From CAYMLQ01 sp964390795 (lineage in GTDB: Bacteria; Verrucomicrobiota; Kiritimatiellia; RFP12; UBA1067), in NCBI GenBank assembly GCA_964390795.1, contig CAYMLQ010000015.1, positions 1 to 39,242 of the forward strand: a DNA stretch of 39,242 nucleotides, read 5' to 3'. The notes beneath the pieces were generated by a model that ran no database searches, had not been told where the DNA came from, and saw nothing but the letters and a program-made list of their open reading frames with translations. Both the position numbers and the translations under genes were made by a program. Shown piece by piece: positions 25,201 to 31,949 of this stretch; position 1 is the stretch's first letter, and the number at the start of each line of letters is the position of its first letter.

Positions 25201-26201
25201 TCGCGGCGCGTGTCAACGTCGATGACAGCTGAGCCGAGGCCGCGCGGGAAGGCGAAGGTCAGGGTGTCGCCTTTGCGTGAGACGGTGCGTGCGGATAGAC
25301 GGCGTCCGTCAGAGAGCAGGGCAGAGACAAGCGGGGTGGGCGCGGCCAGCAACTCGCGTCCGGTTTCCTTTGTGCGGAGCGAGGTGATGCGGCCTTGGGT
25401 GTCGATGGCGAGGGCGGCGCGGCGGTTGGAGAAGGTGGCGGCGAGGGGCGCCGCGAATTTGGACTCGTCGACCAGGGTGTAGGTGGCGCCGGCGCGGCGG
25501 GGGTCGTGCGCGAGTGCGGCGATTTCGGGCTGCGGGAGGGCGCGGGCGTAGATACGCAGGTCGTCGATCAGCCCGCTGTGGCAGACGGGGCCGGACCAGC
25601 CGCCGAGGCGCAGGCCGTCAGCCTCGACCGGGTGGGGCCAGACGCCGCGGCCCACGGGTTGGCCGTTGACGTAGGCGGTGATGTCGGGCAGGGAGAAGGT
25701 GACGCAGAGGTGGGCCCACTGGCGCTGGGGCAGCGGGCTGAGCATCGGGACGCCGGTTTCGCTCCAGCGGCTGCCCGGCATTCCCGCGCGCTCGCCGGGG
25801 CGGCCGAGGCGGAAGGAGCAGGCGTTGTCGGAGACGAAGAGCATGAGGCCGCCGGGGCTCCAGGTGCGGGAGGTGAGGAGGTTGGGATAGCGGGCGGCGG
25901 GGCCGTCCCACAGCGCCCAGACCGAGAGGGTACACTGCGTCGCGCCGTTGAGGCCGGGGACGGGCGGGAGGTCGATGAAGGCGTTGGTGCCGCCGAAGCG
26001 GGCTGCCGTGCCGAAAGCGCCTACGGCCCACTGGACATTGGAGAGGTCCGACTCGAGCGTGTTGGCCGAGTGGTCGGCGGCGATACTGCCTGCGCCCTCG
26101 TTGAACGGCAGCCAGAGCAGCAGCGCCGGGTCTGCGGGCGGTGCGGCCTGCAGGGAACAGAACAGGCTGAAGAAAAAATAAATGCGGATGATCTGTCGCA
26201 T
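22203..26201 (-). CDS. large secreted LamG-domain protein with glycosidase-like TIM barrel
   Basis: 1332 aa from the ATG at 26201, preceded by GGAGGGG. It has a signal peptide (MRQIIRIYFFFSLFCSLQA). Residues about 30-225 form a LamG/concanavalin-like domain (LWLPFNEGAGS ... GLIDDLRIYARALPQPEIAAL), a carbohydrate-binding fold. A beta-sandwich region follows, then a TIM-barrel-like hydrolase region (about 470-860) with YTLACDLSPTDTVLVVNEPP, KLDQIYFDGSEGMMSRTG and LLEPQMGWW. The YFDGSEG aspartate/glutamate are candidate catalytic residues. The C-terminus is beta-rich and probably carbohydrate-binding. I cannot assign a CAZy family. Residues about 1121-1155 are encoded by two copies of a palindromic repeat and a dispersed repeat, in frame. 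No neighbour is co-oriented. Confidence 0.75.
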   Translation of the reverse strand: MRQIIRIYFFFSLFCSLQAAPPADPALLLWLPFNEGAGSIAADHSANTLESDLSNVQWAVGAFGTAARFGGTNAFIDLPPVPGLNGATQCTLSVWALWDGPAARYPNLLTSRTWSPGGLMLFVSDNACSFRLGRPGERAGMPGSRWSETGVPMLSPLPQRQWAHLCVTFSLPDITAYVNGQPVGRGVWPHPVEADGLRLGGWSGPVCHSGLIDDLRIYARALPQPEIAALAHDPRRAGATYTLVDESKFAAPLAATFSNRRAALAIDTQGRITSLRTKETGRELLAAPTPLVSALLSDGRRLSARTVSRKGDTLTFAFPRGLGSAVIDVDTRRDFFTFTARALTLTNVASLTFCNLSVTPATYCGSMANMLSDDSDAVCLRGYDLPVEMEASGHALRVWTTAAHGLTGCRAGLAAGPKSEMPALLRAMADSAGVPTSKLGGPWSLGAEANRGSYLFADLAYAAIDDWIELARRGGFSTVHLHGWWRTLGHYDVSTNLYPRGLSDMRDTVERIHAAGLRAGIHTLTACIDPRDAWITPEASPDLIPFDTYTLACDLSPTDTVLVVNEPPSARHDTVFTYMSNGNAIRIGTEIIQYAEVSRMPPYAFSRCTRGAFKTRPAAHAAGEQADYLQQRYISFYPQPDSPLAADLADHVATVFNTCKLDQIYFDGSEGMMSRTGIDAMRHAIFKRLNGDPLVEASCHGAHNWWFHSRLGAWDHPVWAAKRFHDKHIATSAQYRDSDLLEPQMGWWAPRTPTPQARGHFLDEMEYFACKNLGLDAAMSIQGVNVSHAPLPFHLEKQFTLLGWYEHLRLARYFDTQTVARVAVPGDEFRLRQNRDGAWQFTPLKMAAHRISCLGNGSESWTSVNPYAEQPLSARIEALYAVVPYDSPKRIPLTDAADFAAFKTSTASPAVTLAISDETADTKGGNRNLRLRAANSGSSRTGAWARATLDLPAPYRNLGGSGAFGVWVKGDGTGALLNLQLATPREFMHALSDHYVTLDFTGWRYVELLVRERDVERMSDYTWPYGGAYDIYRNPLDLSHISQVTFYLNDLPAGGSVDVTVSPVMALPIQTAQLRNPALSVNGQTLTLPFTLASGDFAELEPDGLCTHYNARGDSLDRIRCGTGVPPVFPSSEFGVRRSAFGGPSPRGTGVPPVLLSGQNALLFSCVPSSNASARAEVTLNSFGSPFGTPNPRRAINWKHLEREYELTRLIAAADSPDTVWEIAVRPGSQAKLEIELCGAMASPALTVGGRTLRFPVTLKAGERLLCRDGRRWTVLDSKRATVAGGRLSEKVPVLAPGTTRVSVSCLNPDQAKVKLAKVYTASGNKYLDFIR
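22740..22836. repeat. composite repeat inside the LamG-protein gene
   Basis: Two identical hairpins CACGGGC-GGGAC-GCCCGTG (22740-22758 and 22818-22836) flank a 26-bp block (22777-22802) that matches the reverse complement of 8992-9017 at 21 of 26 positions. Read on the minus strand the hairpins give GTGVPPV twice, and the whole insertion keeps the frame. Confidence 0.8.
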
Positions 26202-26602
26202 AAGCCCCTCCAGTACCACGGACGCATGCCCTTTACACGCATCTACGGTACAGATTGTGTAACGGAGGGGGTGGAGATGCAAGGATAAAGAGGACAAAGA
26301 GGATACGCATGCAGCAGGGTTACACCTTATAGATGCGGTTCGACACGCCGCTTATCATCTTACCCTGTGAACAGGAGAAGGCGAAGGGCCTTGAAACGCT
26401 GGGCTCAAGGCTGCGAGGCCGTCAAGCGTCAGTCATGAAATAGTTCATCGTAAGGTGAGATATTCTTGCCTGACCGAACGAAGGCGTGTTACGGTGTTTC
26501 CGCGTGTCGATAAGGAGTGCCCTAGGCGGATCGTGCCGGTGGTCAGCCGGACACGACGGCGAAGGAGGCGCGTCAGGTGGCGTAAACGAAGGAGAGGCCA
26601 AC
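26202..26602. other. divergent intergenic region, 401 bp
   Basis: No gene is supported. It separates the LamG gene (minus) from the beta-strand-repeat gene (plus) and must hold both promoters. Small hairpins occur at 26364-26375 (CCTGTGAACAGG) and 26389-26410 (CCTTGA/TCAAGG). No promoter matched well enough to call; TTGCAT-17-CACAAT on the minus strand near 26240-26280 is weak. Confidence 0.5.
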
Positions 26603-28579
26603 ATGAACTCGATGGCGAGAGGGATGCGGGGGGCTGGAATCGCTCTGGCGGTTCTGGCGGTCGGCGTGTTATATGCAGACGATGCGGTGTGGAATAAGAC
26701 GGCGGCGGCGGGGACATACGACTGGACGAATGTCGTGAATTGGCTGCCCAGCACAACCTATCCGAACGGCGCGGGGCAGGTGGCGCACGTCACCAATGAC
26801 ATCGTGGGTGCACAGACGATCCGCCTTCAGAACACCGTCACGGTGGGAACGCTGCTTTTGGGCGATTCCGCTGCCTCCGGCAACAACTTCGGGATCACCC
26901 TCAGCAGCGGTACGGGTGCGAACAGCATTAAACTGCGCTCCGCCGAGTCGCAGGGGACGAATACCATTACGATGAGCGCCGGCGTCGGAACCCCGACGCA
27001 CACGATCAGCGCCCCACTCGACCTGGCGCCTCACTCGCCGCTTGTGATCAACATGGGGCCGTCGCAGGCGCTGACGCTGAGCGGCGCTGTGGCGACAAAC
27101 AACAGCTCCCTTACGGTGGCGGGGGCTGCTGCAACACTGACGCTGAATGGTAACCTGATGGGCAACGGGTCGGTCTTTAAGAACAGTACAGGCGATCTGA
27201 TCATCAACAGCGGGGCCAAAGACTTTACCGGTGACTGGATCGTCAACGGCGGTTCGCTGACGATACTCAGCGGCTCGCTGCGAAACAGTGCAAACGCGAC
27301 TCTCAACGGTTATATCTATGATTCAGGAGGCACTGTGCGGGCCGGCGGACTTCTGGTTGTGGGCAGTGGGTCGGCTTACGCCAATGATCCAGCGCAACGG
27401 CTGCCGACAAACGTTCTGTCGCTCAGTGGCGGCTGGCTGACTGAAAAGGGGCAGCCGACTGGCACGAATGCTGTGGGTCAGTACGCGTGGACGAATACGG
27501 TCATCGACACGGTAGCCGAACTGAAACTCAATGAAACATACAGTATCATCCAGATGGAGTACGCCACCAATACCCTCGGCACCCTCCTTGGGGCGAAGGC
27601 GTTTACGCGTTCCAAAGGCGGGACGCTGGCTATCCGAGGGGCTTCGATGGCCAACATGACCCGGTTTGTTTATACGAACAATACCGACTTTCTGACGGGT
27701 GCCAACGGCGTTGCCGGCTCACAAACAATGAGCATCATTCCGTGGCTGGTGGCAGCCAATGCCAATGCGAGTGCGGCTAATCCGAGCGACTGGGCCGTCT
27801 ATATTCCTGGCGCGGGCATCCGCTCGCTAAACGTGGGCGAATACACGAGTTCGATTTCGCTCGGAGCGGGGTATAACGTCGCGGCTGGAGCCTTGAGCAC
27901 GCTTGCGTCAAACGTCACGGTCAATTCGTTCAAGCAGAACAACGGTGGCACCTCCACCATTGGCAGTAACCGCACGTTCACCATTGCGAGCGGCGCGTTG
28001 ATGTTTGTCAACGGCAACGGAAAATTCGGAACCCCGGGCACCAACACCGCCGGCTTCCTCAACTTTGGAGCAGCGGAGGGTGTCATCTGGTCGTTCCCCT
28101 CTGCAACGAACGTGATCGGTGCTGTCATTACGGGGTCAAACGGCCTCGTCAAGGCCGGTCTGGGCACGCTTGCGCTCGCAGCCGCCAACACCTATACGGG
28201 GCAGACCACCGTGAGCGCCAGCACCCTGATCGTCGGCGACGGAGCGGTTGGCGGCCAACTGGGGCAGGGGGATGTTGTCGTGGCCCATGGCGCGCGTCTG
28301 CTGATCAACGCCGTAAGCACCAATGCGATCTGGGACTCTGCGGCGTTGAGGCTGGCACAAACCAGGGCCTTTTGCGGCAAAGTGGAACTTGCCGCCGGCG
28401 TGAATGAGACGGTCAGGTTCCTCTATCTGGGCGGGCTCGGAATGCCGTCAGGCACGTATGGCGCGACCGGCAGCGGCTTGGCCAACGGCCGTGATGATTT
28501 CTTTTCCGGCACAGGTGTTCTGACGGTGACCGGCAATGCGAGTACGCGCGGCAGGGGCACTGTGATCAGCGTGAGGTAA
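26603..28579 (+). CDS. secreted autotransporter-associated beta-strand-repeat protein
   Basis: 658 aa from the ATG at 26603, preceded by GAAGGAGAGG. It has a signal peptide (MNSMARGMRGAGIALAVLAV, cleavage near 25). The mature protein is rich in Gly, Asn, Thr and Ser and made of short beta-strand units. One clear autotransporter-associated beta-strand repeat is LVKAGLGTLALAAANTYTGQ continuing TTVSASTLIVGDG (about 548-580). These repeats build a surface-exposed beta-helix used for adhesion or binding. There is no C-terminal autotransporter beta-barrel; instead the protein ends abruptly STRGRGTVISVR, which could be a sorting tag. It is followed after 59 bp by a secreted glycosidase-like gene in the same direction, probably one transcript. 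Confidence 0.8.
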   Translation: MNSMARGMRGAGIALAVLAVGVLYADDAVWNKTAAAGTYDWTNVVNWLPSTTYPNGAGQVAHVTNDIVGAQTIRLQNTVTVGTLLLGDSAASGNNFGITLSSGTGANSIKLRSAESQGTNTITMSAGVGTPTHTISAPLDLAPHSPLVINMGPSQALTLSGAVATNNSSLTVAGAAATLTLNGNLMGNGSVFKNSTGDLIINSGAKDFTGDWIVNGGSLTILSGSLRNSANATLNGYIYDSGGTVRAGGLLVVGSGSAYANDPAQRLPTNVLSLSGGWLTEKGQPTGTNAVGQYAWTNTVIDTVAELKLNETYSIIQMEYATNTLGTLLGAKAFTRSKGGTLAIRGASMANMTRFVYTNNTDFLTGANGVAGSQTMSIIPWLVAANANASAANPSDWAVYIPGAGIRSLNVGEYTSSISLGAGYNVAAGALSTLASNVTVNSFKQNNGGTSTIGSNRTFTIASGALMFVNGNGKFGTPGTNTAGFLNFGAAEGVIWSFPSATNVIGAVITGSNGLVKAGLGTLALAAANTYTGQTTVSASTLIVGDGAVGGQLGQGDVVVAHGARLLINAVSTNAIWDSAALRLAQTRAFCGKVELAAGVNETVRFLYLGGLGMPSGTYGATGSGLANGRDDFFSGTGVLTVTGNASTRGRGTVISVR

Positions 28580-28600
28580 CGGGTGCAGCTCTGGGAACAA

Positions 28601-28614
28601 GGGCGAGCTTGCCC
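28601..28614. repeat. small GGGC/GCCC hairpin between two secreted-protein genes
   Basis: GGGC-GAGCTT-GCCC, the core of a short GC palindrome of the same style as the other dispersed hairpins here. It lies 22 nt after the preceding stop and 25 nt before the next start, so it could tune expression within the pair. Confidence 0.4.
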
Positions 28615-28638
28615 CGCTCTCAGCGAGAGGATGCTTTT

Positions 28639-31434
28639 ATGTGGAGACGTTCTTTGTTGGCAGCGGCGAGTTTGTGCGCGGTGGCGGCGTGGGCCACTCC
28701 GCCGGGCCAATACAGGCTGATCGTGCGGCCTGAGCAGGTCACGTCAAGTTCGCCGCACGCCGATTTCTCGGGGCTGGTGGACGAGCAGTTGGAGGTGGGA
28801 GATCCGCCGTCCGGCGAGCCCGCGACGGGCTGGAAGATTGCGTCGCAACACAACAAAGCGTTTCCGTTTCAGGCGACGGTCGATCTCGGCAAGGAGGTGG
28901 CGCTGGCGACGCTCTGGCTCTACGACATGAACAACAGCGGTGACGTCGCGATCCAGGCGGGCAAGCCCGGCGCATGGCAGCCGGTCGCGACCTACGACTG
29001 CAAGCGCTACAAAGGTTGGGCTGCGGTGCCGCTGAACGTCACCACGCGCTATCTCATGCTCGAGCTGAAGTCGGCTGGCGCGATCTTCCACGAGATCGTG
29101 CTGGACGCGTATTCGGAGCGCGGCTGGGAGTCGGTTAAGCTCGCTAAAATGGAGGCCGAGCGCAAGGAGGCGGAGCGGTCGGCCGCGCTCACGCTCGCCC
29201 GCGAGGAGGCGCTCAAGCGGCCGCTGACCGAGCTGGCACCGTTCGGCAGGCTCTCGCTGGTGGATGAGGTGGACTGCGGCGCGGCCGATCCGGGGCACGC
29301 CCTGCGCTGCGACCCGGCGAGTGCGGTGCGCACGGAGACGATTCTCGGGAAACCTTGTCGCGTGCTGGCGCAAGCGAAGGGCGAGTGCGCGTACATGACC
29401 TTCCGGGTGGGCTGTCGCAGGCTGTTGCGGCCGGGCGCGGCGTATGTGCTGTCTGTGGAGTATCCCGAAGACGCGTCGCGCAGCATGGTGGTGATCAACA
29501 CGGGCAACGAGACGTCGCGCGGGTTCCACACGGGCGCCGCCTTGGGTGACGCCCTGCATCCGAAATACGTCGACAATTTTGCGGAGTCGCTGGACATCCC
29601 GCTCTCCGGCAAGTGGGAGCTGTGGACGGAACTCTTCCGGCTGCACGACCGGTTCCCGGAAAAAGGGCTGGTGCGGGGCTCAAGCGTTCCGCGTGCGCTG
29701 AGCCCGGAGGACGGCTTCGATGTGACGGTCGCGCAGTTCTCGGACAAGAACGACCCGCTCTCGAAGGGCGCGGCTGTAGGTCGCATCCGGCTTTACGAAG
29801 TGGTTGATCCCGACAAACTGGCGCTGAAGATCAACTTTCCGCCCGACGGGCTGCCGCGCCGCAGGCTGTTCTGGCGCGAGGAGATGGCGGACGGCGTGAT
29901 CGGCGGCAAGAAGCCGCAGGACCGCGGCGTGGATAACCCGCTCAACTGGTACCGCTACAAGGCGGAGCTGATGCGCTTTCTCGGCATGAACACGTACACG
30001 AAAGATCTGCTCGAGTTCGGCGCGTGCCAGCACTGGGACCCCACCGAGTACGGCGGCAACAAGTGGGTGTTTTACAACGGCGAGCAGAAGGATATCTGGA
30101 AGCAGGTCGTGGAGCTGATGGGCACATACGGCTTCGACGTGCTGCCCTACTACGAGTACAGCGGCAGCAAAGGGCAGGAGGGTCTCGGCAACCAGCGCCG
30201 CGCCCAGCCGCTCAAAGGCGACGGGCCCTATTCGCACATCAGTTGGATCGAGTCCTCCAACGCGGACCTCACGGACCCCGACACCTACGCCGACTTCAAG
30301 AAGATGTTGGATCTGACGGTTGTGAACCTGCAGACCAAGGCGCACTTCGCAGGCATCTGGCTCAGGCCGCGCTCGCAGCTTCCGGTCGGCTTCGGCGACA
30401 AGACGCGTGAACGTTTCGCGAAAGAGGCGAACCAGAGCCAGGCGGTGACGCGCGAGCAGCTCAAGGCGGACAAGGCGCTTTACGCCCGCTATATCGCGTG
30501 GTGGGACACGAAGCGGCGCGATTTCTTTGTGGCGATGCGCGACTATCTGCGCGAGAAGGGCGTCAAGGACGCGATCGTGCTTTTCACGGGCTGCGCGAGC
30601 GAGCCGGGCAAAGGGTTCGGCGATTTCGAGCCGCGCTTTTTCACCGATTCGCCCGACGTGTGGAAGCCGATTCTGGCGCGGGAGGAGCACAAGCCGCCGC
30701 TGGAGCGCAAGTGGCAGGTCTATTCTCCTGAGCAGGTCGCCGAGAAAGACATCTATCTCAAGGCGCTGCTGTCTCCCGGTGCGAACTGGGGAAGCTGGGA
30801 GATTCAGCACTCCAGTCCTGCTGACGACCCCGCGACCTATAAGTCGGTCGAGGGCGTGCTGCTGTCGCACGCGTTCAACCGCCTCTACACCGTGAGTTCG
30901 CCGAAGACGCTGGAGCTGTATCGGGAGCCGGCGGGTCTGGCGCTCGTGAGGCACTACACGCTCAACGAGAACATGATGTTCGACGCGAGTGACAAGGAGA
31001 AGCTCAATTACTTCGTGGCGGACTTCGAGAGGGCGGGGCTTTTCTGCATGCAGGCCGAGGCGGTGGCGATGGCCAACGGCGATCCGACGATGATCGGGTA
31101 TCTGGTCGGCAACAACTTCGGGCGCGGGTTCCCGCAGGTCGTGCGCGACTTCAACGCGAACTTCCTCGCGCTGCCGGCGCTGCCGAGCAAGCGTCTGGAA
31201 GGGGCCTGCAGCGACCCGGCGGTGGTCGTCCGCATGATGGATGCGGGCAAGCAGGGCCTGTACGTATCAGTGGTCAACACCGCGCCGACCGAGCGCAGGC
31301 AGGTGCGGGTCAAGCTGCCGGGCGCGGGCGCGGTGACGGCGCTGGCCTCGGGCCTTGCCGCCGCGCGGAGCGGCGACGGCGTGGCGGTCGATCTGCGGCC
31401 ATACCAGTTGCTCGCACTGCGCATCGCGCCCTGA
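28639..31434 (+). CDS. secreted glycosidase-like protein with N-terminal galactose-binding-like domain
   Basis: 931 aa from the ATG at 28639, preceded by GAGAGG. It has a signal peptide (MWRRSLLAAASLCAVAAWA). Residues about 60-150 look like an F5/8-type-C (galactose-binding-like) domain: ATVDLGKEVALATLWLYDMN ... RYLMLELKSAGAIFHEIVLDAY. A charged helix (about 155-190, KMEAERKEAERSAALTLARE) follows, then a beta-sandwich. A TIM-barrel-like part (about 420-700) includes NWYRYKAELMRFLGMNTYTK, GFDVLPYYEYSGSKG and AKLAH-type FAGIWLRPRSQLPVGFGD. The C-terminus is a small beta domain. The overall plan resembles large GH-A-clan hydrolases, but no CAZy family or catalytic pair can be named. It lies between other secreted polysaccharide-related genes. 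Confidence 0.72.
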   Translation: MWRRSLLAAASLCAVAAWATPPGQYRLIVRPEQVTSSSPHADFSGLVDEQLEVGDPPSGEPATGWKIASQHNKAFPFQATVDLGKEVALATLWLYDMNNSGDVAIQAGKPGAWQPVATYDCKRYKGWAAVPLNVTTRYLMLELKSAGAIFHEIVLDAYSERGWESVKLAKMEAERKEAERSAALTLAREEALKRPLTELAPFGRLSLVDEVDCGAADPGHALRCDPASAVRTETILGKPCRVLAQAKGECAYMTFRVGCRRLLRPGAAYVLSVEYPEDASRSMVVINTGNETSRGFHTGAALGDALHPKYVDNFAESLDIPLSGKWELWTELFRLHDRFPEKGLVRGSSVPRALSPEDGFDVTVAQFSDKNDPLSKGAAVGRIRLYEVVDPDKLALKINFPPDGLPRRRLFWREEMADGVIGGKKPQDRGVDNPLNWYRYKAELMRFLGMNTYTKDLLEFGACQHWDPTEYGGNKWVFYNGEQKDIWKQVVELMGTYGFDVLPYYEYSGSKGQEGLGNQRRAQPLKGDGPYSHISWIESSNADLTDPDTYADFKKMLDLTVVNLQTKAHFAGIWLRPRSQLPVGFGDKTRERFAKEANQSQAVTREQLKADKALYARYIAWWDTKRRDFFVAMRDYLREKGVKDAIVLFTGCASEPGKGFGDFEPRFFTDSPDVWKPILAREEHKPPLERKWQVYSPEQVAEKDIYLKALLSPGANWGSWEIQHSSPADDPATYKSVEGVLLSHAFNRLYTVSSPKTLELYREPAGLALVRHYTLNENMMFDASDKEKLNYFVADFERAGLFCMQAEAVAMANGDPTMIGYLVGNNFGRGFPQVVRDFNANFLALPALPSKRLEGACSDPAVVVRMMDAGKQGLYVSVVNTAPTERRQVRVKLPGAGAVTALASGLAAARSGDGVAVDLRPYQLLALRIAP

Positions 31435-31949
31435 GCCCAAGACAAGACAAGGCGTTTCGGCTCTCCCATCTTTGCGTCTCCGGGTCTTGGCGTGAGACGA
31501 CAACCACGATCGCGTGCCTTGCGCCATCTGGATTTTTGACTACTTCATCATCGCGAACTCCAACAATACCCTTGCTCATAGAATACAGGGGCCGCGTATC
31601 CGAAGCCCCCTCTTTATGTCGTTCAGTCAGAACCGACGAATGACTAGGAAGGTGTTGGTCTTCCACCAGCAATTCAATTATTTGACCGCTCCGTTCGCAA
31701 ACAGGCGCTTAACCATGCGCATGGCGCGCCCGGAGGTCGCGCGCCACCCCTGAAAGACGAGCCGCGCAAGGTAGCCCGCGACCGGGCGCGGATGAGAATG
31801 AACGGAGATGCCAAAATTAGAATTGCTGGCTTTTCCTCTTGTCCGCTTGACGCAGGCGGTGAATGGGTCTACGCTCAGCCTCGACCATTGGATTAATACC
31901 GGTTCAAGGGAATCTAAGCAGGATCAGAAAATAAGAGAGGGGGACTCGT
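31435..31949. other. 515-bp region without a gene; contains a structured repeat
   Basis: No supported gene. 31440-31500 resembles a dispersed intergenic repeat (TTTGCGTCTCCGGGTCTTGG). 31689-31807 is the first copy of the ~120-bp structured repeat (separate entry). 31847-31875 has a promoter-like TTGACG-17-TACGCT for the next gene, with a weak -10. Confidence 0.5.
31689..31807. repeat. structured repeat, copy A (119 bp)
   Basis: Outer arms CTCCGTTC (31689-31696) and GAACGGAG (31800-31807) pair. Inner arms CGCGCCC...GTCGCG and CGCGAC...GGGCGCG pair around a conserved core with CGCCACCCCTGAAAGAC and GCCGCGCAAGGTAG. The core is shared with 35257-35380, whereas the arms differ but remain self-complementary. 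It lies 142 bp upstream of the glycoside-hydrolase gene at 31950. Confidence 0.7.

Noticed and set aside
26603..28579. Classical type V autotransporter
   Set aside because: The C-terminal 12-strand beta-barrel ending in an aromatic residue is missing; only the passenger-type repeats are present.
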